In this document: positions 1 to 6,976 of the stretch, in pieces | Position numbering within the stretch: position 1 is the stretch's first letter | How the letters are laid out: each line of letters starts with the position of its first letter | Assembly (NCBI GenBank): GCA_900772495.1 | Contig: CAAHEJ010000017.1 | Location: forward strand, 1 to 28,095 | Reading direction: 5' to 3' | From: an uncultured Campylobacter sp. | Lineage (GTDB): Bacteria > Campylobacterota > Campylobacteria > Campylobacterales > Campylobacteraceae | DNA length: 28,095 nt | The notes under the pieces: model-generated | What the model saw: only the letters and a program-made list of their open reading frames with translations | Databases searched by the model: none | What the model was told of the DNA's origin: nothing | Made by a program: the position numbers and the translations under genes

Positions 1-784
1 AGTGCTTTACAAAGTCCAAATAAAGAAGTTATAGATAAAGTCAAAGTCAAAGGTAGCGATAAAATCAAAGTTTGGGGGCAACAAAGTGAGCTAGAACAAA
101 TCAACCTTAGTGCTTTGGGCTTTGATGTAAAATGCTACTCATCGCCAATGAGTGTTTATTTTATCACCGAGCAATACTCTTATCAAAGAGATGGTGTTGA
201 TATAGACATAAAAAATGGAGATACGGTTATCGATGGGGGAGCTTGTTATGGCGATACCGCTCTTTATTTCGCTCATAAGGTTGGCGAAAAGGGCAAGGTT
301 TTCTCTTTTGAATTTTTAAATGAGAATTTAAGTGTTTTTCGCAAAGGACTTGATTTAAATCCAAGATTAAAAGATAGAATTAAAATTCTAAATAACGCTT
401 TGCACTCAGGTTCTAATACAGATTTATATGTTTATGAAAATGGTCCTGGGACCTTTTGTTCTACGGAAAAGATTGCTTGGGGGGGGGGGTTCTCCTTATA
501 CGATAAAAACAAAGAGTATTGACGATTTGGTAAAAGAAGAAAGACTTAAAAGGGTGGATTTTATAAAAATGGACATTGAAGGATCAGAATTAGCAGCACT
601 TAAAGGTGCGAAAAGAACAATTTGTCGGTATAAGCCAAATTTGGCTATTTGTATATATCACAAGATTGAGGATTTTTATATGATTCCAAAGTATATCAAG
701 CAAATCGTTCCTGAATACAAACTTTATGTAAAACACCATACAGATATGGACTGGGAAACCGTTCTATATGCAAGTGTGAGATAA
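1..784 (+). CDS. FkbM-family methyltransferase, 5' partial, phase-variable and OFF
   Basis: The reading frame is open from base 1, so the start lies outside the window. It runs to a stop at 520-522 because an 11-G tract (479-489) puts the second half in another frame, which stays open to 784. Removing one G joins the halves into about 260 visible residues. The first half has a glycine-rich SAM-binding region (VIDGGACYGDTALYF). The second half has the FkbM signature (VDFIKMDIEGSE) followed by a stretch typical of the family C-terminus. FkbM enzymes usually O-methylate sugars, and the neighbouring glycan genes support that, but the acceptor is unknown. As sequenced the product would lose the C-terminal half of the fold and should be inactive. 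An alternative TTG at 115 lies inside the domain and is unlikely to be the start. Confidence 0.85.
479..489 (+). repeat. 11-G homopolymer tract (phase-variation switch) in the FkbM gene
   Basis: Eleven consecutive G residues sit mid-gene. The upstream coding frame and the downstream coding frame differ by one base, so 10 G (or 13 G) gives the full-length protein and 11 G gives early termination at 522. Slipped-strand changes in such tracts are the well-known mechanism of phase variation in Campylobacter surface genes. Tract length can vary between cells, so the assembled length is only a consensus. Confidence 0.9.
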
Positions 785-805
785 ATTAAACCAAAAGGAG
801 AAAAA

Positions 806-1469
806 ATGCGTTTTAAAGCTGGACAAAAGCTCATCGATACCCTACGAGGTAAGAGAAAAAAGCAAAAGCCTGTCGTTACTTACAAAAATGTCAAGGACAT
901 TTTACAAAAAGAGTGTATCAAGTTACACATAGGCTGCGGGACGGTTTATAAGGAGGGTTGGATAAATATTGACAACAACTCAGATAACAACATAAAAAAG
1001 CTGGATTTTATGTGGGATTTGAGAAAACCCTTGCCTTTGCCCGAAAATAGTGTGGATTTTATCTATAACGAACACTTTTTGGAGCATTTAACAGCTGACG
1101 AGGGGGGGGGGGCTTTTAAAAGAATGTATGCGAATGTTGAAACCAAACGGAGTTTTGAGGATTGCAATGCCTGATTTAGAAGTGTGCGTGAGAGATTATC
1201 TCAATAAAAACCACCTAACAGAAAATAAAGCTGGACTTAAAGAGGTTGGTTTGGACTTTATAAAAACAAATGCGGAGGCTATAAATATAGCATTTCGTTG
1301 GTGGGGACATCAGTGGCTTTATGACTGGGAAGAACTAGAACGAAGGCTTAAAGATATTGGTTGTGTTAAGATAGAAAAATGCAAGCTTAATGAAAGCAAA
1401 CACCCAGAACTGCGAAATTTAGAAACAAGGGGCGAGGCTTCGAATTTAATAGCTGAGGTTGTGAAGTAG
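806..1469 (+). CDS. SAM-dependent methyltransferase, phase-variable and OFF
   Basis: A class I methyltransferase split by an 11-G tract at 1102-1112. The first frame, from ATG 806 (preceded by AAGGAG), contains the SAM motif LHIGCGTVYKEGW (about residues 40-52) and the EHFLEHL motif, then ends at 1174. The second frame resumes as LKECMRMLKPNGVLRIAMPDLE and is open to 1469. This is the usual continuation of the small predicted SAM-dependent methyltransferases found in glycan loci. With 10 G the product would be about 220 residues. As sequenced it is truncated within the methyltransferase fold. It lies 21 bp after the FkbM gene and was probably cotranscribed with it. Substrate unknown; sugar O-methylation is inferred from context. 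Confidence 0.85.
1102..1112 (+). repeat. 11-G homopolymer tract (phase-variation switch) in the second methyltransferase
   Basis: Eleven G residues following GACGA. Reading across with one G removed joins HLTADEGGG to LLKECMRMLKPNG in one frame, while 11 G ends at a TGA at 1172-1174. The ON form encodes a Gly-Gly-Gly linker between two helices. Confidence 0.9.
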
Positions 1470-1475
1470 GTTTTG

Positions 1476-3017
1476 ATGGCGTGTATAGATACTCAATTAT
1501 TTCTTAATTTTTTTAACAACGAGAATAATTCTCAAAAAAATTTTATGGATTTTTTAGAGTATATATACGCACAAGATTCAAGTATGATTGAAAAAAACAA
1601 AGATGGTAAAATCACTGCCGTTTGTGCTGATATTGATATAGATGTCTCGTGTTTCTATCAATCACGCATTGGACAGAACTTAGTTTCTTTTAAAAAATTT
1701 GCTTGTGAGAATATAGTTTTCAAAGAGAAAGTTAAATTTGATAAATGTGAATTTAAGGGTAAGGTATCGTTTAAAAATTGCACTTTTAAAAAGCAAGTCA
1801 TTTTTTCAAACAGCTCATTTGAAGATAATGTATATTTTAACAATTCTACTTTTGAAGATTATGCTGATTTTCACGAATGTAAATTTGAAAAAACCGCTTG
1901 CTTTTATGGGGTTAGTTTTGAAGGAACGCCTAATTTTTCCCAAACTCTTTTTAAGGGCAATTTAAATTTAGTCAATACAAACTTAAATTTTGATTTTGAG
2001 GATTTGGAATTAAGAATACAAAATGAATTTCAAAACTACAAAGAAAATAAGGGTGATAGCGACAAAAAATCATTAGAAAACTTTGCAAATGATTTTAGAG
2101 ATTCTTTTAGAATTTTTAAAGCCATTTTGTTAAAAGAACATAATACATTAGATGCATTAGATTTTCATAAGGCTGAATTTTATTGCAAAGAAATTGAATT
2201 AAAACAAAAATGGCACAAAAAAGGTGTTGAAGCAACAAATGATAGTGGTATGAGAAAAAATACTCTTAAATTTAAAGAAGTTATAGACTTTTGTCTTTTA
2301 TATTTTTATCGAAAACTTTGCGAGCATCACACTGATTTTTTGAGAGTTTTTAATAATCTTATTTTACTTATTGCTTTATATGCTACAATTATTTATATTG
2401 GTGGCTTTATTGATGATGAAGATTTAACTATAAAACAGATTTCAAACTTTACAAATTATTTTGTGAATGTAAAAGATTTTTTTGCGGATAAGCTTTGTTT
2501 GTTATTGGTTGCTATTTCAGCATTGCTGGTTTGCTGTGTATTTTATATTCTATTTATTTGTTTAAAAAATTATAAAGACATTTGGAAAGTTATTAAACAA
2601 ATATTTTCAAAGTCTTTGATGATGGATATTTACAAGATATTTTATTTTTCTTTATTTATATTGCTTATATCCACTGTTTCTTCCTTTTTTGTTCCAAAAG
2701 ATATAAATACTATCTCTATATTTTTAAATATTTGTATTTTTTTGTTATTCCCTTTTTTATACTTATGGTTGCTTTCATTAAACAATATACTTTTTAGATA
2801 TCTCCTTATCATTTGTGCTTATTTTGTCGCTTTAATAATTATTGGATTTAACAAAATAGCCTTACTAAATCCTTTCATAGGAAAATTCGTAAGCGATAAA
2901 GTTAAAGTTGAAGAACCTTTATTTATTTTGATAACTTTTGCCTATACCATACTAATGGCATTAATTCTTTTTTCTCTCCAAAAAACCGTGCGTAAGAATT
3001 CGATAATACCAAGTTGA
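1476..3017 (+). CDS. pentapeptide-repeat integral membrane protein
   Basis: A 513-residue protein. The N-terminal part (about residues 75-165) is made of pentapeptide-type repeats with a Phe or Leu at the centre (units such as CEFKG, CTFKK, STFED, CKFEK), predicting a right-handed quadrilateral beta-helix. A charged linker of about 110 residues follows. The C-terminal half (about 290-505) has roughly six hydrophobic membrane segments. The tail ends in a basic QKTVRKNS stretch, so that end is probably cytoplasmic. ATG 1476 is preferred to the in-frame TTG at 1473 because AGG at 1468-1470 sits five bases upstream. The gene follows the second methyltransferase by six bases. Function is unknown: it has no enzymatic motif and could be a sensor or an immunity-like membrane protein. 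Similar proteins are scattered in Campylobacter accessory regions. Confidence 0.75.
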   Translation: MACIDTQLFLNFFNNENNSQKNFMDFLEYIYAQDSSMIEKNKDGKITAVCADIDIDVSCFYQSRIGQNLVSFKKFACENIVFKEKVKFDKCEFKGKVSFKNCTFKKQVIFSNSSFEDNVYFNNSTFEDYADFHECKFEKTACFYGVSFEGTPNFSQTLFKGNLNLVNTNLNFDFEDLELRIQNEFQNYKENKGDSDKKSLENFANDFRDSFRIFKAILLKEHNTLDALDFHKAEFYCKEIELKQKWHKKGVEATNDSGMRKNTLKFKEVIDFCLLYFYRKLCEHHTDFLRVFNNLILLIALYATIIYIGGFIDDEDLTIKQISNFTNYFVNVKDFFADKLCLLLVAISALLVCCVFYILFICLKNYKDIWKVIKQIFSKSLMMDIYKIFYFSLFILLISTVSSFFVPKDINTISIFLNICIFLLFPFLYLWLLSLNNILFRYLLIICAYFVALIIIGFNKIALLNPFIGKFVSDKVKVEEPLFILITFAYTILMALILFSLQKTVRKNSIIPS

Positions 3018-3031
3018 AAGGGTGTAATATA

Positions 3032-3142
3032 ATGGATAATACAAACATTGAAGTGGCAAACCCATTAGTAAGCATACTTTGTGTAACATACAATCACAAA
3101 GATTATATAGCACAAGCATTAGATAACAATTATGTTGTATAA
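3032..3142 (+). pseudogene. N-terminal stub of a family 2 glycosyltransferase
   Basis: A 36-codon open frame from ATG 3032 reads PLVSILCVTYNHKDYIAQALD. This is the first beta strand and helix of a GT-A family 2 glycosyltransferase, closely like the start of the intact gene at 8543 (VSVFCIAYNHKKYIKQCLD). After ALD the expected sequence is lost, and five residues (NNYVV) come from the 15-bp inverted repeat that begins the recombinase element at 3124, then a stop. The rest of the gene is not found anywhere downstream, so insertion was accompanied by loss of the C-terminal part. It cannot be functional. Confidence 0.8.
3124..3138 (+). repeat. left 15-bp inverted repeat of the recombinase element
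   Basis: TAACAATTATGTTGT is the exact reverse complement of 3727-3741. The two copies bracket the recombinase gene closely: its stop is 8 bp inside this copy. The repeat is itself an imperfect dyad (AACA-N4-TGTT), the layout expected of a tyrosine recombinase crossover core. Role inferred. Confidence 0.7.
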
Positions 3143-3146
3143 ACTC

Positions 3147-3692
3147 TCACAAAGCAAATTTTTTGTAAAAACGATTTATTTCATCTTGTTCGATTCCTAT
3201 ATATTTCAGCGTGATTGTGGGGGATGAGTGATTAAGTATTTTTTGTAATATTGCAATGTTTTTAAATTGTTTGTAGTGATGATAAGCAAATGTTTTTCTC
3301 ATAGTGTGTGTTCCTACATTTAGGCTAGGATTGACTTCTTTTCATACTTTTTTGATTATCCTATATGCTTGGATTCTATCCATTCTGTTATCAAATTTAG
3401 TTGTGAATAGTGGCTTGGTTTCATCACGCTCATCGCCTACAAATTTTTGTATCGCTTTTTTGAGTTTGTTGTTTAAGAGAATTTGTTTTATTTTTTTCGT
3501 TTTTCTTTCCCTTAACACCACACAATCTTTACTTTTGACATCTTTAATGTCTAGCGCAAGTATATCTGAGACCCTTAATCCCGTATTTATACCAAATAGA
3601 AATAAAATATAATCTCTTTGGTTGCTCCTCTTTAAGGCTTTTTTGATTTTTTTCAAATCATTTTTACTTCTGATAGGTTCAACGAATTTCAT
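3147..3692 (-). pseudogene. small tyrosine recombinase (integrase) with one in-frame stop
   Basis: Read on the minus strand from ATG at 3692 (preceded by AAAGGAAG), the frame is interrupted by a single TGA at 3344-3342 (codon 117) and then continues in the same frame to a stop at 3149-3147. Ignoring that stop gives 181 residues with a complete tyrosine recombinase catalytic set: Arg40 (GINTGLRVSD), Lys64, His129-x-x-Arg132 (GTHTMRKTF), His155 (ILNHSS) and Tyr164 (LKYIGI). The length matches the short FimB/FimE-like or minimal integrase class that lacks a large N-terminal domain. The stop removes His129 to Tyr164, so the product should be inactive unless TGA is read through. The gene is bounded by perfect 15-bp inverted repeats and stands against the direction of its neighbours. 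Confidence 0.85.
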
Positions 3693-3718
3693 TTAAACTT
3701 CCTTTAAGGTAAATTTTG

Positions 3719-3724
3719 TATAAT
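3719..3724 (+). promoter_or_regulatory. candidate sigma-70 -10 box for the AIPR gene
   Basis: TATAAT preceded by TTTTG fits the Campylobacter sigma-70 -10 consensus. Transcription would start near 3731, inside the right inverted repeat, and read into the AIPR gene at 3790. The box lies inside the segment bounded by the inverted repeats, so inversion would turn it away from that gene. Confidence 0.55.
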
Positions 3725-3726
3725 AC

Positions 3727-3741
3727 ACAACATAATTGTTA
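3727..3741 (-). repeat. right 15-bp inverted repeat of the recombinase element
   Basis: ACAACATAATTGTTA is the exact reverse complement of 3124-3138 and lies 34 bp upstream of the recombinase start codon. Because the copies are inverted, recombination between them would flip the 618-bp segment rather than excise it. Confidence 0.7.
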
Positions 3742-3789
3742 CTTATGTAGCGTAAAGAAATAAGCGATGAATATGAACGGAGGTAATTT

Positions 3790-5553
3790 ATGAACCAAAT
3801 AGTTAGAAGTTATATGTCAAAATTTGTTGATGACGAGTGTGGCCTATATAAGGATTTGCCAGAAAGTCAGCAATTTGAACATTTTATGAATCATATCATC
3901 ATCAAAAGAGATTTTTTAGATGATTTTGATTTAGATTGCATACATACTGGTGGTGGGCAAGATAATGGTATAGATGGCATAGCAGTCATAGTCAATAATG
4001 AATTGGTAAGCGACATTGAATCAGCAAAAGGGATATGCAAAAACAATAAAAAACATCTTGTAGATTTTATTTTTATACAAAGCAAAACTTCTGACAATTT
4101 GGACAATGGGGACATATTAAAATTTTTTGATGGGGTGCTTAAATTGTTTGAAAAAGATAGTCATAACACTACAAACAAAGAAATAGCGGAATTTCTAAAA
4201 ATTAAAGACATTTTGATGGAAAATTCTTTTGCGTTTTCGGATAATCCAAAAATATACTTAAAATATGTCTATAATGGTGTTAAGGGAAACTCGACAGAAA
4301 TAGACAACAATATCAATAATTATAAAAACAGATTTAATCGACTTGGTTTATTTTCTGAAATTGTAATAGAAATATTGGATTCAAAAGATATACAAAATAT
4401 GTGCAAAGAAATAACGCTCAATGTCAAAAAAACTATTACATTAGATAGAATAAGTGCAATACCGCAAATCGAGAAAGTTCAAGAGTCATATATAGGTCTT
4501 ATACCACTTGCAGAACTAATGAAACTAATATCAGATGATAATGGTAGAATTATCAAAAGTTTATTTTATGACAATGTAAGGGACTTTCAGGGCTATACAA
4601 CAGTTAATGAAGAAATAATAAAAACGATGCGTAATGAAGCGGAATCACAGTATTTTGGTCTATATCATAATGGCATAACCATTGTTGCAAAAACTCTTAA
4701 AAAAATAGGTGATAGCATTACGCTGGAAAATTTTCAAATTGTGAATGGTTGCCAAACTAGCCATATTATCGCGGAAAATAAAAAATTTATAGTTGGCAAT
4801 AGAATAGACAAAATGTTTATACCTATTAAACTGATAGCAACAGAAGATAACAATATAATCAATTCTGTTATCAAAACCACTAATAGGCACAATGAAGTTA
4901 AAAGGGAGGCGTTTGAGTCGTTAGAAGAATTTCATAAAGAATTAGAATCATTTTATAATGCTAAAAACATAACACCAAAAATATATTACGAGAGAAGAAA
5001 CAAACAATATATTTATGATGACCAAATCAAAAAATATCATATTATAACCCTTGCCGAGCAGGTTAGAACTTACCTATCTATGTTTGGTTGTATTCCACAC
5101 AGCACACATAGATATTATGGGGAGCTTTTAGATGCTTCTAGAGAAAAATATAAACTCTTTCAAAAAGCAAACAACCAAGAACATTTTGAGCTATACCACA
5201 TAGCTGGGCTTACTTTTATCAAATTTAACGCTTGTGTGAAAAATTATAAAATAGATTACAAGTATAAAAAGTTTCGATACCATATTTTAATGATATTTAT
5301 GTTAATCACAGTAGGCAATTTGTCTATAAAATCTAAACAACAAGACTATAAACATAAATGTGATCAATTGTATAGCATATTAAGCAATGATGACGAATTA
5401 TTCGATGATTTTAAAAAATGTTGCAAGATTTTAGATAAAGCTAAAATTGGAGCAAACGATTACAATCTAAACAGAAAGAGTTATTTTACAAGTAAAATTA
5501 TAGATATTTGCAAAAAAACAAATGACATTCATATATCAAAGTGGCGCAAATGA
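3790..5553 (+). CDS. AIPR-family anti-phage (abortive infection) protein
   Basis: A 587-residue cytosolic protein. The central and C-terminal parts match AIPR (abortive infection phage resistance) proteins: DNVRDFQG at 261-268, HNGITIVA at 293-300 and QIVNGCQTS at 316-324. The N-terminus carries a likely PD-(D/E)XK nuclease arrangement: GGGQDNGIDG (Asp62) followed by FIFIQSK with Gln97-x-Lys99, the Q-x-K variant seen in Mrr-like enzymes. Start at ATG 3790 has a strong GGAGG six bases upstream. It is much more AT-rich than the core genes. Its stop overlaps the next start as ATGA. Family membership suggests phage defence; target and trigger are unknown. It sits directly beside a degraded recombinase, which suggests horizontal acquisition. 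Confidence 0.8.
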   Translation: MNQIVRSYMSKFVDDECGLYKDLPESQQFEHFMNHIIIKRDFLDDFDLDCIHTGGGQDNGIDGIAVIVNNELVSDIESAKGICKNNKKHLVDFIFIQSKTSDNLDNGDILKFFDGVLKLFEKDSHNTTNKEIAEFLKIKDILMENSFAFSDNPKIYLKYVYNGVKGNSTEIDNNINNYKNRFNRLGLFSEIVIEILDSKDIQNMCKEITLNVKKTITLDRISAIPQIEKVQESYIGLIPLAELMKLISDDNGRIIKSLFYDNVRDFQGYTTVNEEIIKTMRNEAESQYFGLYHNGITIVAKTLKKIGDSITLENFQIVNGCQTSHIIAENKKFIVGNRIDKMFIPIKLIATEDNNIINSVIKTTNRHNEVKREAFESLEEFHKELESFYNAKNITPKIYYERRNKQYIYDDQIKKYHIITLAEQVRTYLSMFGCIPHSTHRYYGELLDASREKYKLFQKANNQEHFELYHIAGLTFIKFNACVKNYKIDYKYKKFRYHILMIFMLITVGNLSIKSKQQDYKHKCDQLYSILSNDDELFDDFKKCCKILDKAKIGANDYNLNRKSYFTSKIIDICKKTNDIHISKWRK

Positions 5554-6263
5554 AATTAGCGATAATGCAACCTTATTTTTTTCCATATTTAGGTTATTGG
5601 CAAATGCTTAATGCTGTTGATAAATTTGTATTATATGATGATGTGAATTTTATTACACGCGGTTATGTTAATCGAAATTCTATTCTTATAAACGGAAGGG
5701 CGAATTTATTTTCTATTCCCATAAAAAAAACATCACAAAATAGATTGATAATGGATACAAAGTTAAATTTTGATACTAAAAGTAGAGAAAAATTTTTAAA
5801 AACAATTGTTATGGCATATAAAAAAGCACCACAATTTATAAATTTTTATCCTATTTTAGAAGATATTATCAACAATACTACGGACGATTTAAGCTCTTAC
5901 TTAAAATATGCTTTCAAAAAAACCCAAGAGTATATAATCACGCAAGAATGGAAGGCAAGTCCTCAAATTTTGCTTTCATCAGAAATCAAAAAAGATAATA
6001 CATTAAGCGGACAAGATAAAATTATTGAAATAAATAAGCAATTAGGCTCAACGCAGTATATAAACGCAATAGGCGGACAAGCCCTGTATGACAAAGCAGA
6101 ATTTGCAAAAAATGGCATAGAGCTTTATTTTATCAAAATGAATGAGATTAAATATAAGCAATTTGACAACGAATTTGTGCCAAATCTTTCATTTATCGAT
6201 GTGCTAATGTTTAATGACAAAGCAAAAGTTAAAGAGCTTCTTGGAAAATACAAATTAATTTAA
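5550..6263 (+). CDS. WbqC-like family protein
   Basis: A 237-residue protein with the family opening MKLAIMQPYFFPYLGYWQML, then YDDVNFITRGYVNRN and later YINAIGGQALYD, all hallmarks of the WbqC-like family. These proteins occur in O-antigen, capsule and flagellar glycan loci; the biochemical role is unsettled, with amino-sugar modification often proposed. ATG 5550 is preferred to the in-frame GTG at 5541 because the family begins MKxAIMQP and the ATG overlaps the AIPR stop as ATGA. There is no clear ribosome binding site of its own, so translation may depend on the upstream gene. Confidence 0.85.
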   Translation: MKLAIMQPYFFPYLGYWQMLNAVDKFVLYDDVNFITRGYVNRNSILINGRANLFSIPIKKTSQNRLIMDTKLNFDTKSREKFLKTIVMAYKKAPQFINFYPILEDIINNTTDDLSSYLKYAFKKTQEYIITQEWKASPQILLSSEIKKDNTLSGQDKIIEINKQLGSTQYINAIGGQALYDKAEFAKNGIELYFIKMNEIKYKQFDNEFVPNLSFIDVLMFNDKAKVKELLGKYKLI

Positions 6264-6277
6264 CATAAGGAATTTAT

Positions 6278-6937
6278 ATGGAAAAAATAAAGAGCAAAAT
6301 GTTGCGAGACTATAAGGTTCTATATAAACACTATGAAAGCTGTTTTGATAAGTATGGCGATAATCATAAAGGTGTTGATTGGCCTGATAGAAAACAAGCA
6401 CAGGATAGGTATAAAATAATGCTTGATGTAATAAAGAATAAAAATAAAGAAACAAGCGTATTGGATTTTGGTTGTGGATTATCTCATCTATACGAATATA
6501 TTCAAAGTGAGAAAATTGGAAACATAGTATATACAGGTTGTGATATATCAGAGAAATTTATACAAGTTTCCAAAAACAAATATCCGCAAAATAATTACTT
6601 TATAGTCGATATGATGAATGATAATTTGCCTCGAAAGTATGATTATATTATTTGTAATGGCGTTTTTACTGAAAAAAGAGAGTTATCCCATACTCAAATG
6701 AGTGATTTCTATCAAAAAATGATAAAAAATTTATTTGAGTATGTTAATGTTGGTTTAGCTTTTAATGTTATGTCAAAGCAAGTAGATTGGGAAAGAGATG
6801 ATTTATTTCATCTGTCATTAGATGAGTTAGCTTGGTTTTTACATAAAAACAATATGAGAAATTTTATCATCAGAAATGACTATGGACTTTATGAATACAC
6901 TATATATATATATAGCGATTGTGTATTTTACTGCTAA
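6278..6937 (+). CDS. class I SAM-dependent methyltransferase
   Basis: A 219-residue protein with motif I VLDFGCGLSH at about 61-70, an acidic ribose-binding position after beta-2 (YTGCDIS) and a motif II/post-II region (YDYIICNGVFTEKR). ATG 6278 follows a TAAGG box and lies 14 bp after the WbqC-like gene, so they are one operon. Substrate not identifiable; a sugar is likely from context. The last residues are encoded across a (TA)7 tract at 6901-6914, which makes the C-terminus potentially variable. Confidence 0.8.
   Translation: MEKIKSKMLRDYKVLYKHYESCFDKYGDNHKGVDWPDRKQAQDRYKIMLDVIKNKNKETSVLDFGCGLSHLYEYIQSEKIGNIVYTGCDISEKFIQVSKNKYPQNNYFIVDMMNDNLPRKYDYIICNGVFTEKRELSHTQMSDFYQKMIKNLFEYVNVGLAFNVMSKQVDWERDDLFHLSLDELAWFLHKNNMRNFIIRNDYGLYEYTIYIYSDCVFYC
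6901..6914 (+). repeat. (TA)7 dinucleotide tract at the 3' end of the methyltransferase gene
   Basis: Seven TA units encode TIYIY near the C-terminus. With six units the frame meets TAG at once. With eight units it runs 20 more codons after the tract to a TAA at the +2-shifted equivalent of 6975-6977, which overlaps the ATG of the next gene. Slippage would therefore alter the tail and the coupling to the acyltransferase gene. Confidence 0.6.
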
Positions 6938-6976
6938 ATACTTTATAATCACAAAACATAATATAGGGGGTTTATA

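Noticed and set aside
3304..3612. Plus-strand open frame of 102 codons across the recombinase gene
   Set aside because: It is the antisense of a recognisable tyrosine recombinase and has no family features.
5805..5822. AACAATTGTTAT in the WbqC-like gene as a third copy of the recombinase repeat
   Set aside because: Only partly similar to the 15-bp repeat (the two central bases are missing) and within conserved coding sequence; chance in AT-rich DNA.
6966..6970. Five-G run before the NeuD-like gene as a phase-variation tract
   Set aside because: Too short for frequent slippage and lies in the ribosome binding region; no split frame is present.
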